This document shows positions 1 through 8,879 of a stretch of 64,000 nt of DNA, in pieces (position 1 is the first letter of the stretch; each line of letters starts with the position of its first letter). Location: NCBI GenBank assembly GCA_964007875.1, contig CAXGAH010000011.1, forward strand, positions 5,394 through 69,393, in the 5' to 3' direction. The position numbers and the translations under genes were made by a program. Source of the DNA: UBA1275 sp002323515. GTDB taxonomy: Bacteria > Bacteroidota > Rhodothermia > Balneolales > Balneolaceae. A model generated the notes under the pieces. It was not told the DNA's origin. It ran no database searches and saw only the letters and a list, made by a program, of their open reading frames with translations.

Positions 1-530
1 GGGAGATCCTGTAGTGATTGAATGAGTTCATGAGCAATTTCATCGGCTTCATTGAGTCTGCAACGCTCTTCAAACTGTTCCATCCATGCAATGGATTTTT
101 TAATCTTCTCCACCGATTTAGCCCCAAGTCCAGGTAGTACTGCTAAATCACCCTGATCAATGCACTCCTTAAGCTCGTCTAGAGTACTTATACCAAATTG
201 CTGGTGAATTTTCACAATATTTTTTGGCCCTAAACCAGAAATATCCAACCACTGAATAAGGCCCATGGGTACTTTTTCCTTAAACGCTTCTAAAACCGGC
301 ATATACCCGGTTTCCACGTAAGTATAAATATCGTTTGCGATCGATTTTCCTATACCTTTAATATCTGCTAGGCGCTTTTCTTCAATGTATGTCCCTAGGT
401 CCTCTTCAAATCCGCGAATGGTTTGAGAGGCACGATCAAAAGCAATCGCTTTGAACCTGTTTTCGCCCGCTAATTGCATGAGTTGATAAACTGAATCTAG
501 CTGGTCGGCGATATCACGATTGGTTGGCAT
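1..530 (-). CDS. polX: DNA polymerase X family protein, N-terminal part (cut by window edge)
   Basis: The start codon is at 530 and the frame stays open to base 1, giving about 176 residues beginning MPTNRDIADQLDSVYQLMQL. The visible part is the N-terminal DNA-binding region of bacterial PolX enzymes: a helical 8-kDa-like segment followed by helix-hairpin-helix motifs (the IKGIGKSIANDI and ISGLGPKN segments, and a third at LPGLGAKS). Family members are gap-filling, base-excision-repair type polymerases. In bacteria they usually carry a nucleotidyltransferase core and a C-terminal PHP domain, and both would lie outside this window. It is divergent from the M14 peptidase gene, with 107 bases between. 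The family assignment is firm; whether the rest of the gene is intact cannot be seen. Confidence 0.86.
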   Translation of the reverse strand, partial: MPTNRDIADQLDSVYQLMQLAGENRFKAIAFDRASQTIRGFEEDLGTYIEEKRLADIKGIGKSIANDIYTYVETGYMPVLEAFKEKVPMGLIQWLDISGLGPKNIVKIHQQFGISTLDELKECIDQGDLAVLPGLGAKSVEKIKKSIAWMEQFEERCRLNEADEIAHELIQSLQDL

Positions 531-637
531 GGGCAATAAATCTCTTTGAGTAGCTTAATAGGTTTGTGTACATTTACTAATACTCCTAAATATAAATCTT
601 TTAGGATGGAATATCCTGTTAACCCTACCCATCATTT

Positions 638-3202
638 ATGTTATCATTATCCGCTGCCTCTACTACTTTTAAAGTTCGCAGATCACCATTCTTTGGTTAT
701 TCTGTAGGAATTTTGTTGCTTTTTATTTTTCTAGCTGACACAACCAAAGCTCAACGATTCACCGCAGAACGACTTCAAAGTCCATCCGAATTTTTAGGCT
801 ATGAATTGGGAACTCAGTGGACCCCCCACTACAAAGTGGTGGATTATGTACAGCACTTAGCAGAGCATTCTGAAATGATAGCCGCCTTTGATTATGGGAC
901 TACCTACGAAGGCCGTGAATTAGTGTATTTGGTCATTAGTTCCGAAGAAAATCAGCAGAACATGGAGGAAATAAGGCAAAATAATTTGCGTAGAATTGGT
1001 TTGGAATCCGGTAAAGCCTCCGAAGTAGCCGTTCCCATTGTTTGGTTAAGCTATAATGTACACGGCAACGAGACATCCTCCAGTGAGGCCGCCTTATACA
1101 CCATGCATGCCTTAGTGACGGAATACCAAGACTGGTTGATGGATGTCGTGGTCGTTATCGACCCTATGGTAAACCCAGACGGTCGTGATCGGTATGTGAA
1201 CTGGAACAAAACGGTAACAGGGGCACAAGTTAACCCCAATCATGAAGCCATGGAGCATCATGAGCCCTGGCCAGGTGGCAGGACCAATCATTATATGTTC
1301 GATTTAAATAGAGATTGGGCTTGGCAAACCCAGACCGAAACCCAACAGCGTATCAAAGAGTATTTGCAGTGGATGCCCATGGTTCATGTCGATTTTCATG
1401 AGCAGTATTATAACTCTCCCTATTACTTTGCACCAGCGGCAGAGCCTTATCATTATGCCATAACCGAATGGCAGCGTGAACTACAGACCTTAATAGGTCA
1501 AAACCATGCTTCTTATTTTGATCAGAATAATTGGCTGTACTTTACACGTGAAGAGTTTGATTTATTTTACCCAAGTTATGGGGATACATGGCCTACTTTT
1601 AATGGGGCTATTGGGATGACTTATGAACAAGCAGGGCACAGTTTTGCCGGTCTAGGCGTACTAACCGAGGAGGGAGATACCCTAACATTGTATGATCGAA
1701 TGATTCATCATGCGACATCTGGATTATCAACCATAGAAACGGTGGTTAATCAAAAAGAACGGGTTTTGGCTGAATTCCAAAAGTACTTTGACACCACTCG
1801 TGAAAATGGCTCTGGAAATTATAAAACCTTTGTGGTAAAACGCAGCAGCAATCCAGACAATACCACCCGACTTCTACGCTATTTACTTGATCAAAAAATT
1901 GAGGTACAACAGGCGGTGAATGAAGTCCGAGCGAGTGGTTATGATTACCAGAACGGTCAGATTGGACGAGTAGCCATAGAAAAAGGCGATTATATTATAC
2001 ATACCTATCAGCCTCAAGGCACCTTGGTTAGAGTATTATTTGAGCCTAAACCTGAACTAGCCGATTCACTTAGCTACGATATTACCGCATGGGAGGTACA
2101 TTATTCCTTTGGTGTTGAGGGTTATGCCATCCAGGGACAAGTTGAAGTGGAGCCGATAGGTTTTGATACCGAATCTGAACTCACACCGGTGGTGAGTAAG
2201 CCGTATGCCTATTTAGTTGAATGGACGTCCTTTGATGATGCGCAGTTTCTGGCCTATATACTCAAGCTAGGAGTTCGTGCTCGTTACTCTGAGTATTCCT
2301 TCAGTATTCAGGGGAAAAATTACAATGCCGGCACCTTAATCATTACTCGAAACGGTAATGAGTCGTTAGGAATTGGTTTCGATGAAATAGTGAAAGAAGC
2401 CGCTTTGGTATATAACAGGGAATTAACACCCGTAACAACAGGATTGGTTACGCAAGGCAGAGATTTTGGGTCATCTTCGGTTCATTTCATAGAAGCGCCG
2501 AGAGTAGGAGTATTAGCAGGTGAAGGAACATCGGGGAATATGGTAGGACATATATGGCATTTCTTTGATCATCAACTAAACTACCCGGTTACGATGATTC
2601 CCGTAGATGTTGCCACTCGTATGGACTGGACTGAATTTGATGTGATTATACTGCCAAGTGGATCTTATGGATATTCACTTAGTGATGATCAACTCTCTGA
2701 AATTAGGGATTGGGTTCGTGGCGGTGGCAAGCTAGTTGCTGTGGACGGCGCCAACGGATTTTTAGCAGGTAAAGATGGCTTTGCGCTAACTCGAAAGAAC
2801 AGGGCAGACGAAGATGAGGACAATCCAGAAGATCGGCTGCAACGATACGCAGACGCAGAACGTAATTCTGTAGTGAACTTTAACGCGGGCGCAATTTATG
2901 CTCTTGAAATGGATCCCACACATCCCTTAGCCTTCGGGTATCAAGAGCAGTATATGTCGCTGAAATTAGGTTCAACGGCTTATGAGTATCTAGAAAATGG
3001 TTGGAATGTTGGGGTGGTAAAAGACGGAGCTCCAAGAAGTGGATTTGTCGGCCATAAAGCCCAGCAAATCATTCAAGAATCGTTGTCTTATGGAGTCCAG
3101 CCCATGGGTCAGGGTCAAGTGGTCTATATGATAGATAACCCATTATTCCGAGGATTTTGGCACAACGGGAAGCTACTGATTAGCAATGCTGTATTCTTTT
3201 AG
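638..3202 (+). CDS. Secreted M14-family zinc carboxypeptidase
   Basis: This is an 854-residue exported peptidase. A signal peptide or signal anchor spans about residues 15-38 (hydrophobic VGILLLFIFLA, cleavage likely after TKAQ). The M14 catalytic domain follows: HGNE at 142-145 gives the first two zinc ligands (His142, Glu145), the DLNRD and DFHEQ segments near 222-255 give the conserved Arg region and the third zinc His (probably His254), and TYEQAG near 330 is the likely catalytic Glu region. The C-terminal 350 residues form an extra domain seen in long bacterial M14 proteins. It probably degrades peptides in the periplasm or outside the cell. It is monocistronic and ends facing the leftward aminotransferase gene 48 bases away. 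Substrate specificity cannot be read. Confidence 0.9.
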   Translation: MLSLSAASTTFKVRRSPFFGYSVGILLLFIFLADTTKAQRFTAERLQSPSEFLGYELGTQWTPHYKVVDYVQHLAEHSEMIAAFDYGTTYEGRELVYLVISSEENQQNMEEIRQNNLRRIGLESGKASEVAVPIVWLSYNVHGNETSSSEAALYTMHALVTEYQDWLMDVVVVIDPMVNPDGRDRYVNWNKTVTGAQVNPNHEAMEHHEPWPGGRTNHYMFDLNRDWAWQTQTETQQRIKEYLQWMPMVHVDFHEQYYNSPYYFAPAAEPYHYAITEWQRELQTLIGQNHASYFDQNNWLYFTREEFDLFYPSYGDTWPTFNGAIGMTYEQAGHSFAGLGVLTEEGDTLTLYDRMIHHATSGLSTIETVVNQKERVLAEFQKYFDTTRENGSGNYKTFVVKRSSNPDNTTRLLRYLLDQKIEVQQAVNEVRASGYDYQNGQIGRVAIEKGDYIIHTYQPQGTLVRVLFEPKPELADSLSYDITAWEVHYSFGVEGYAIQGQVEVEPIGFDTESELTPVVSKPYAYLVEWTSFDDAQFLAYILKLGVRARYSEYSFSIQGKNYNAGTLIITRNGNESLGIGFDEIVKEAALVYNRELTPVTTGLVTQGRDFGSSSVHFIEAPRVGVLAGEGTSGNMVGHIWHFFDHQLNYPVTMIPVDVATRMDWTEFDVIILPSGSYGYSLSDDQLSEIRDWVRGGGKLVAVDGANGFLAGKDGFALTRKNRADEDEDNPEDRLQRYADAERNSVVNFNAGAIYALEMDPTHPLAFGYQEQYMSLKLGSTAYEYLENGWNVGVVKDGAPRSGFVGHKAQQIIQESLSYGVQPMGQGQVVYMIDNPLFRGFWHNGKLLISNAVFF

Positions 3203-3250
3203 TTAGACGGAAGAATACAAAAGGCATTATAATTAGAAGCTTTTTTGTAA

Positions 3251-4444
3251 TTAGCTTAGTCCCGCTATCCCATGTTTAAATCGATTCATGGCTTCCACTA
3301 AGTCATCCATGGATGCAGCATAACTCATCCGTAGCCCATCTGGTTCACCAAAGGCATCTCCTGGTACCAAGGCCAAGCCAACTTCATCCAATAGATAAAG
3401 GCATAAATCCGTTGAGCTTTCAATGGGTGTGCCTGATGGGGTAACCGAGCCCAAATAGCTGGAAATATCAGGAAATACATAAAATGCACCACCCGGGCTA
3501 AAGCAGCTGACTCCTTCAATACTGTTCAATTGCTCAACCACAAAATTTCGTCGCTCTTTAAAAGAGGCTCTCATTACTAAGACTTCATCTAATGTGCCGG
3601 AGTAAGCGGCGAATCCAGCAGCCTGAGAAATAGAGGATGGAGCAGAGGTTTCATGACTTTGAAATTTACTCACTGCTTTAACTAACTCCTCTGGGCCAGC
3701 AAGATACCCTAAACGCCAACCGGTCATGGCAAATCCTTTAGAAAAACCATTGATCAAAGCGACTCTATCCTTGAGGTCGGGTGCTACGTTCAACAAGCTA
3801 ATATGCTCTTCATCAAAAACAATGTATTCGTAAATTTCGTCCGATATAATTGAAATGTTGGGGTACCTACGCAGCACTTCCGCCAAACCTTCTAGGTCTT
3901 GTTTGCTGTAACATGAACCCGTTGGGTTAGATGGAGAACAAAGTATAAGCACACGAGTTTTATCGGTGATGGCTTCTTCTAATTGTTCGGGTATGAGCCG
4001 GAAATTATGCTCAAAAGAGGTTCTCACGGGCACAGGTTTACCTTGAGCAAGTTGAGTCATCGCAGGATAGGATACCCAATAAGGTGCGGGAATAATCACT
4101 TCATCACCAGGATTCACCATCGCTAAAAGGGAGAAACCAACAGATTGTTTGGCGCCATTGGAGCATATAATTTGAGCCAGGGTATAATCGAGTCCGTTAT
4201 CGCGCTTTAATTTTGCGCAGATGGCTTCTCTGAGTTCGGGGGTACCGGTATTCATGGTGTACCCATGGGCACCATTTCGGATTGCCTCCACAGCTGCATC
4301 ACAAATAAAGCTTGGGGTGGGAAAATCTGGTTCGCCAGCACTTAAGGAGATAATGGACTTGCCTTCTCGTTGTAGTTCTTTGGCTCGGCCAGTAATTTTT
4401 AAGGTGGCCGATGGTTGTAATTCTAGTGCGCGTGATGAGATCAT
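3251..4444 (-). CDS. PLP-dependent class I aminotransferase (aspartate aminotransferase-like)
   Basis: This 397-residue fold-type I aminotransferase has the Schiff-base lysine at Lys236 in NGFSKGFAMTGWRLGY, the substrate-binding PSNPTG segment at 171-176 and the SDEIYE segment at 201-206. It resembles the I-gamma aspartate/prephenate aminotransferases that move amino groups between aspartate or aromatic amino acids and 2-oxoglutarate. The start is the ATG at 4444; coaD ends 16 bases upstream, so the two are probably co-transcribed. The length is normal for the family. The class is certain, but the amino-acid preference (aspartate versus aromatic or prephenate) is not. Confidence 0.9.
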   Translation of the reverse strand: MISSRALELQPSATLKITGRAKELQREGKSIISLSAGEPDFPTPSFICDAAVEAIRNGAHGYTMNTGTPELREAICAKLKRDNGLDYTLAQIICSNGAKQSVGFSLLAMVNPGDEVIIPAPYWVSYPAMTQLAQGKPVPVRTSFEHNFRLIPEQLEEAITDKTRVLILCSPSNPTGSCYSKQDLEGLAEVLRRYPNISIISDEIYEYIVFDEEHISLLNVAPDLKDRVALINGFSKGFAMTGWRLGYLAGPEELVKAVSKFQSHETSAPSSISQAAGFAAYSGTLDEVLVMRASFKERRNFVVEQLNSIEGVSCFSPGGAFYVFPDISSYLGSVTPSGTPIESSTDLCLYLLDEVGLALVPGDAFGEPDGLRMSYAASMDDLVEAMNRFKHGIAGLS

Positions 4445-4460
4445 GAGTAAGTTAAGGAAG

Positions 4461-4961
4461 CTAGATTGATGAGTGTTGAAGTTTATCTTTGAGTGCTTTT
4501 TCTACATGTTTTGGGACGAATGAGCTTAAATCACCCCCCAAAAAAGCTACTTCTTTTACTAAGGACGCCGAGATAAAAGTGAGTTGTTCATCTGGCATTA
4601 AGAAAACTGTATCGATGGTTGGAGAAAGTCGTTTATTGGTCAACGCCATTCTAAATTCATATTCAAAATCAGATATTTGGCGCACCCCTCTAATTAGAGT
4701 ACGAGCTCCCATTTTTTTAGCATGATCTACTAAAAGACCTGTGAATTGGGTGATTTCAACTCGGGTTCCCCATTCTGTTCCTTTTAAGCATTCTTCGATG
4801 AGTTCTATCCGTTCCATTCCACTAAAAACGGATTTCTTTTTATTATTCACCGCCACGGTTACAATAACCTTTTTAAACAAGTTTGTTGCTCGTTTTAAAA
4901 TATCGAGATGTCCATTGGTAAATGGGTCAAAAGATCCAGGGTATAATGCGATATGTTTCAT
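4461..4961 (-). CDS. coaD: Phosphopantetheine adenylyltransferase (CoaD)
   Basis: This 166-residue protein begins MKHIALYPGSFDPFTNGHLDIL, the nucleotidyltransferase signature with the TNGH version of the HxGH motif. The later ISASLVKEVA segment is the second ATP-binding motif typical of CoaD. It catalyses the fourth step of coenzyme A synthesis, 4'-phosphopantetheine + ATP to dephospho-CoA. Its ATG overlaps the rsmD stop by four bases (4958-4961), implying translational coupling; the rsmD-coaD pair is a very common bacterial arrangement. Size and motifs are normal. Confidence 0.97.
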   Translation of the reverse strand: MKHIALYPGSFDPFTNGHLDILKRATNLFKKVIVTVAVNNKKKSVFSGMERIELIEECLKGTEWGTRVEITQFTGLLVDHAKKMGARTLIRGVRQISDFEYEFRMALTNKRLSPTIDTVFLMPDEQLTFISASLVKEVAFLGGDLSSFVPKHVEKALKDKLQHSSI

Positions 4962-5515
4962 GATTCTGAATCTACCGCTTGTGCTTGAAAAATACTAACC
5001 GTGGTGCGCCCGTAGGCTTTGCTAAAAAAACAATGAGAGTGGTCGGTATAGCTATGATATTTATCGTGCTCTAGAAGGAACCAACCCGTGGGGCTAAGCC
5101 ATCCATTGCTTAAAATTTGTTCAATCATATGATCCATCCATTCGTAGTGATAAGGAGGATCGCAAAAAATAAAATCAAAAGCTTGAGCAGGACATTCTAA
5201 AAATTGCTGAACATCAATCGCTACGGTTCTGATCTGATGGTCAATTTCCCATGAGCGTGAGATGTTATCAATAAGTTTTAAGTTAGCGGGGTCTAAATCA
5301 ACCGCTAGAACTTCTCTAGCACCTCTAGAAATGGCTTCAAAGCCTAAATTCCCAGAGCCTGCAAACAAGTCTAATACCCGCGTACCCTTAATGTATTTGT
5401 AGGCTTCAATTTTATTAAACATACTCTCCTTGGTACGATCCGTAGTGGGGCGTACATCTAATCCCTTAGGTATTTCAAAACGTCTACCTTTTAATAAGCC
5501 TGTAATTATTCGCAT
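4958..5515 (-). CDS. rsmD: 16S rRNA (guanine966-N2)-methyltransferase RsmD
   Basis: This 185-residue class I methyltransferase begins MRIITGLLKGRRFEIP. The RPTTDRTKESMFN segment is characteristic of RsmD, the SAM-binding loop is LDLFAGSGNLGFEAISRGA, and the catalytic motif CDPPY matches the N/D-PPY motif of N-directed methyltransferases. It methylates G966 of 16S rRNA during small-subunit assembly. It overlaps coaD by four bases on the same strand. A DUF3822-like gene lies upstream, with 97 bases between. Confidence 0.95.
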   Translation of the reverse strand: MRIITGLLKGRRFEIPKGLDVRPTTDRTKESMFNKIEAYKYIKGTRVLDLFAGSGNLGFEAISRGAREVLAVDLDPANLKLIDNISRSWEIDHQIRTVAIDVQQFLECPAQAFDFIFCDPPYHYEWMDHMIEQILSNGWLSPTGWFLLEHDKYHSYTDHSHCFFSKAYGRTTVSIFQAQAVDSES

Positions 5516-5612
5516 CAGTATTTTCGTCAGGTTGATTGAAATAGGAGCCTAGGTTCAACGATTTTCTTTTGACTCAACAGAACCGCATTTATTGGAATAA
5601 AATTAACAGTAA

Positions 5613-6476
5613 CTAGGACAAGTCTAGGCTTAGCATGATTGCAGGAAAAGCAGTTGCAAGGTCAAATCCATAGGTTTCTTCTACTGCATTTATGCCTATT
5701 GTTTCCAAAGAATTTAACACTATTTGTGCAGAATTATGGTCAATGAAAGATTGTAATTTCTCGGCTATTTCATGGGTTTGTTCCCCATAGAAATAAACGT
5801 GCTCGTGGAGACCACGCATCCATGGAGAATGTTCGGCATGTTGTAGCCATAAATAGGGTATATCCTGAGGGTCATCAAAATGTATGTAGGTAGCAGCTCT
5901 GAAACTGCCTAGCAAATAAGAAGAAATACTAATCGAATCAACATGACATCCTATTAACAGAAAGGAACCCCCTGGGCGCTGATGACTCGACCACATTCCG
6001 CCAATTTCAAAGTCACTACAACACTCATTAATGGCTACTTGATCACTGAAACTTCGGTAATTTTTTGTTAGCTGAGCTCGGCGCAAACAAAGAAATTTGA
6101 ACCGCGTTTTACTCACGGCATGCCAGGTAGCCTCAATGTCTTCTCGAGGCACCCCTTTCATTAAAATAGCGATGTGCTGTTCCCTCTCTACTGAATCATC
6201 ATATACAACCTTGGGTAGTGCAGTCCAGCACTCATGTGTTGGCTCGGTGAGCATACGAATACTTTCAAGGCGGAATTCTTTTTCTAGATCACTAAAAACT
6301 GCTTTTAACTGAACTCCTGCTTGAGAAAAAGGAGTATTTAGCGCTTCAGCTACATCAAAACTAAATTCATAGGAGCCTAATTCCTGAACGGTGTCTTTTG
6401 CCCCCTTTTCAGCGACCGAATAAAGCATTCGGCCTGAAAAAAAACAGACCCCTAAATTGGAGGCTTCTGCTTCCAT
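5613..6476 (-). CDS. DUF3822-like protein (function unknown)
   Basis: A 287-residue soluble protein without signal peptide or membrane segments. It begins by describing a small N-terminal beta-rich part (LGVCFFSGRMLYSV) and contains a later GGSFLLIGCHVDSISI segment, consistent with an actin/ASKHA-like fold. I assign it to the DUF3822 group from its general pattern and its position just upstream of rsmD-coaD, which I recall as a recurrent place for that family in Bacteroidota. The similarity is by eye only. Its ATG lies inside the stop of the preceding gene (TAATG, one shared base), so the two are translationally coupled. Confidence 0.6.
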   Translation of the reverse strand: MEAEASNLGVCFFSGRMLYSVAEKGAKDTVQELGSYEFSFDVAEALNTPFSQAGVQLKAVFSDLEKEFRLESIRMLTEPTHECWTALPKVVYDDSVEREQHIAILMKGVPREDIEATWHAVSKTRFKFLCLRRAQLTKNYRSFSDQVAINECCSDFEIGGMWSSHQRPGGSFLLIGCHVDSISISSYLLGSFRAATYIHFDDPQDIPYLWLQHAEHSPWMRGLHEHVYFYGEQTHEIAEKLQSFIDHNSAQIVLNSLETIGINAVEETYGFDLATAFPAIMLSLDLS

Positions 6477-6952
6477 TAATTCCAGTTAGGGGCATTTCTC
6501 ATGGTTGTTCTAGTTAAACTCCCAACCGCGTCATCAGTCATCGGATCCTCTAAGAGATACAATGGAGGACGAATGGTATCATTTCTTGTGTATAAAAAAC
6601 GAAGTGAAGTGTCTCTAGGGCTTACGACCATACTAACAGGGCTGTACTGAAGTGGGGGCATTTGGCGAAATAAAGAATCACCCATCGAAATCATTAAGGA
6701 ATCGGTGCTTAAGTAAGTTATAACACTATCTAAACCACCATCAGTAGGAGGAAAATGTCCATACCGAGCATCATAATTTACGATAGCATCTTTGAGAGTC
6801 AGCATCCGCATACGAACTCGTTCGGTTTCAGCTTTTTGTTCTTCGACCACTTTATATGGCGTGACTATGGAATCGTATAACAACCATGATAGTAAAATAA
6901 TGGTAATTCCAAATATAGCACTTAGTATCTTATTTCGCATATCTATGTTCAT
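6476..6952 (-). CDS. Single-pass membrane protein with pseudopilin-like segment
   Basis: A 158-residue protein with one N-terminal membrane helix (about residues 8-26) and an exposed remainder. After the helix, MLTLKDAIVNYDARYGHFPP followed by TDGGLDSVITYL resembles the stretch of type II secretion GspG-type pseudopilins in which a helix leads into a Y-x-x-x-x-G-x-[FY]-P turn and a GL helix. The usual prepilin peptidase motif (GFTLIE) is absent, so this is a similarity of the body, not of the processing site. It sits first in a coupled block with the DUF3822-like gene. The rest of the protein is not recognised. Confidence 0.6.
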   Translation of the reverse strand: MNIDMRNKILSAIFGITIILLSWLLYDSIVTPYKVVEEQKAETERVRMRMLTLKDAIVNYDARYGHFPPTDGGLDSVITYLSTDSLMISMGDSLFRQMPPLQYSPVSMVVSPRDTSLRFLYTRNDTIRPPLYLLEDPMTDDAVGSLTRTTMRNAPNWN

Positions 6953-7030
6953 GGGAAGACGGATCGATTAGTTAGTGAATCAGATTCGAGATAAAATTTA
7001 ACGTATAAAAATACATTCACACCCTGTTAT

Positions 7031-8374
7031 ATGCAACCGATTGCATCTACGAAGTCATATAATTCAAAAATTGTTAATCTAGCGATTCCTAATATCCTCA
7101 GTAACCTATCAGTACCCTTGTTAGGGGCGATAGACACCGCAATTGTTGGGCACTTAGATGAACTCTATTACTTGGGGGCCATTGCAGTGGGAAGCCTAGT
7201 TTTTGATTTTATTTTTTGGGGTTTTGGATTTTTGAGAATGGGAACGACAGGTTTAGTTGCTCAGGCTTTGGGGGCAGCTAACCATCAAATGATCCAGAAT
7301 CTTTGGCTCAGAGTTGCTCTTTTTGGCTCTGTACTTGGGCTCGCTTTGATAGTGCTACAAAACCCTATCGCTCATTGGTCCCTTGTTATAATATCTCCAA
7401 GTGCTGAAGTGGCACAATATGCTACCGAATACATAAGAATACGTATATGGGCTGCTCCTGCCACGTTATTATTATATGGTATGAATGGGTGGTTTTTAGG
7501 TATGCAAAATGCCAGGATACCCATGATCATAACCATAGTCTTAAACATTATTAACCTAATACTGAACGTAGTATTTGTATTGATGCTGGATTGGAAGGTT
7601 GCGGGTATTGCTTTCGGAAGTGTGATAGCAACTTACCTCGGGTTATTCTTGGCTTTGGGTATCTTTTTTCAGTCTTATGCAAAACGTTGGGCTTCGGGAT
7701 GGTGGCGTGAATGGCAAAAGAGTGATTTTTGGGAACTATCAACATGGAAAGAATGGCTTGGAGTTAATAGAGATATCTTCATACGAACGCTCTGTTTAAT
7801 TTTTGCCTTTGCTTATTTTACCACGACTTCAGCGAGGGCTGGGGATTTGGTTTTGGCTACTAATACTATTTTACTGCAATTATGGTATATAAGCTCTTAT
7901 GGAATTGATGGGTTTGCGTACGCGGCGGAAAGTTTGTCAGGTATGTATTGGGGACAAAAGAACTCTGAAGCATTCAAGCAAGTTGTCAGAAAAACTATGC
8001 AATGGGGTTTAGGTTTAGGCTTTAGTCTAAGTGCTTTATTTTATCTTGGTTTTGAACCTTTGTTTATGCTTTTCACAGATAAGCCTGCAGTAGTTGAACA
8101 AGCTCAATATGTGATGCTTTATACGGTCATCGCCCCAATTGTCAACAGTATATGCTTTATTTGGGATGGAGTATATTTGGGAACTTCCAATACAAAACCT
8201 CTTAGGAATACCATGCTTATAGCAACATTTTTGTTGTACGTGCCGCTTCACTTATTTATCAAGCCCTATGCTGGTATTCATGCTATCTGGATCACTATGA
8301 TTCTATTTATGATTTCAAGAGGCGTGTTTTTAAGCATTTTGGCTCCTCGTTATTTTTCAGTTAAACTCAGCTAA
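7031..8374 (+). CDS. MATE family efflux transporter (DinF-like)
   Basis: This 447-residue protein has about twelve membrane helices and the N-terminal pattern LAIPNILSNLSVPLLGAIDTAIVGHL, typical of DinF-branch MATE transporters. A repeated half-structure is visible (second half from about residue 240). Such proteins export cationic or organic compounds using proton or sodium gradients from the inner membrane. It is divergent from the pseudopilin-like gene across 78 bases, so promoters for both should lie at 6953-7030. Substrate unknown. Confidence 0.9.
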   Translation: MQPIASTKSYNSKIVNLAIPNILSNLSVPLLGAIDTAIVGHLDELYYLGAIAVGSLVFDFIFWGFGFLRMGTTGLVAQALGAANHQMIQNLWLRVALFGSVLGLALIVLQNPIAHWSLVIISPSAEVAQYATEYIRIRIWAAPATLLLYGMNGWFLGMQNARIPMIITIVLNIINLILNVVFVLMLDWKVAGIAFGSVIATYLGLFLALGIFFQSYAKRWASGWWREWQKSDFWELSTWKEWLGVNRDIFIRTLCLIFAFAYFTTTSARAGDLVLATNTILLQLWYISSYGIDGFAYAAESLSGMYWGQKNSEAFKQVVRKTMQWGLGLGFSLSALFYLGFEPLFMLFTDKPAVVEQAQYVMLYTVIAPIVNSICFIWDGVYLGTSNTKPLRNTMLIATFLLYVPLHLFIKPYAGIHAIWITMILFMISRGVFLSILAPRYFSVKLS

Positions 8375-8462
8375 GGTGATCAAACTTATCTGTTAGCATT
8401 GAAGTCATGAATTAGGTATTATTGAAGTACTTATTATTTGGTAAACGAACTATAGAATCTGT

Positions 8463-8813
8463 ATGAAATACACTCAAAATTTTTTCTTTCTTTGTAAAAC
8501 CCCGCTCAGCGCGGAAAGCCCATCCGATGTAGAGGTAGTTACCAAGGCCACTTCTAGCGAAGATTTTCCTCGTGTATTCAAAGAATTCGAGGACTGCCGA
8601 TCTCATGCGTTCAACGAAGATAAAATATACAGTGTGGTCCGGGCCGATGATATTTATGAATTGGTAAGAACTAACAACGAAAAGTTGGCAAAGGAAGAAG
8701 CATTTGAAAAGGCACAACCTGAAATTATTACCAATTTACAACATCGGGTCATGCAAGGTAAAGATGCTAATGCTCAGGCGATTTTAAAAGAAGTCTATGA
8801 CATAGATGCTTGA
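8463..8813 (+). CDS. Small hypothetical protein
   Basis: A 116-residue ORF with no recognised family. The C-terminal two thirds (from about DFPRVFKEFEDC) is strongly charged and predicted helical, with a Lys/Glu balance like a real soluble protein. The first 20 residues look less protein-like, and no good ribosome-binding site precedes the ATG. A long open frame also exists on the other strand (8412-8717), but its composition is poorer. A stable hairpin follows 20 bases after the stop, which supports a transcript end. It lies just before a decayed mscS-like gene and could itself be a remnant. Confidence 0.5.
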   Translation: MKYTQNFFFLCKTPLSAESPSDVEVVTKATSSEDFPRVFKEFEDCRSHAFNEDKIYSVVRADDIYELVRTNNEKLAKEEAFEKAQPEIITNLQHRVMQGKDANAQAILKEVYDIDA

Positions 8814-8832
8814 TACTGATCTTTTTGCTTAA

Positions 8833-8865
8833 GTTTAGGCACTTTTATTAAAGTACGGCCTAAAC
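8833..8865 (+). terminator. Hairpin after the small ORF, possible terminator
   Basis: GTTTAGGC at 8833-8840 pairs perfectly with GCCTAAAC at 8858-8865. Inside it, ACTTT (8841-8845) pairs with AAAGT (8850-8854) around a four-base loop, leaving a three-base bulge. There is no clear run of T after the stem, so this could be a weak terminator or simply a transcript-end hairpin. Confidence 0.45.
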
Positions 8866-8879
8866 CTCCTACAGGCCAT

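Noticed and set aside
8412..8717. Minus-strand open frame over the small ORF
   Set aside because: Its residue composition is poor (many Cys, Phe, Tyr runs) and no start signal is seen; the plus-strand frame looks more like a protein.
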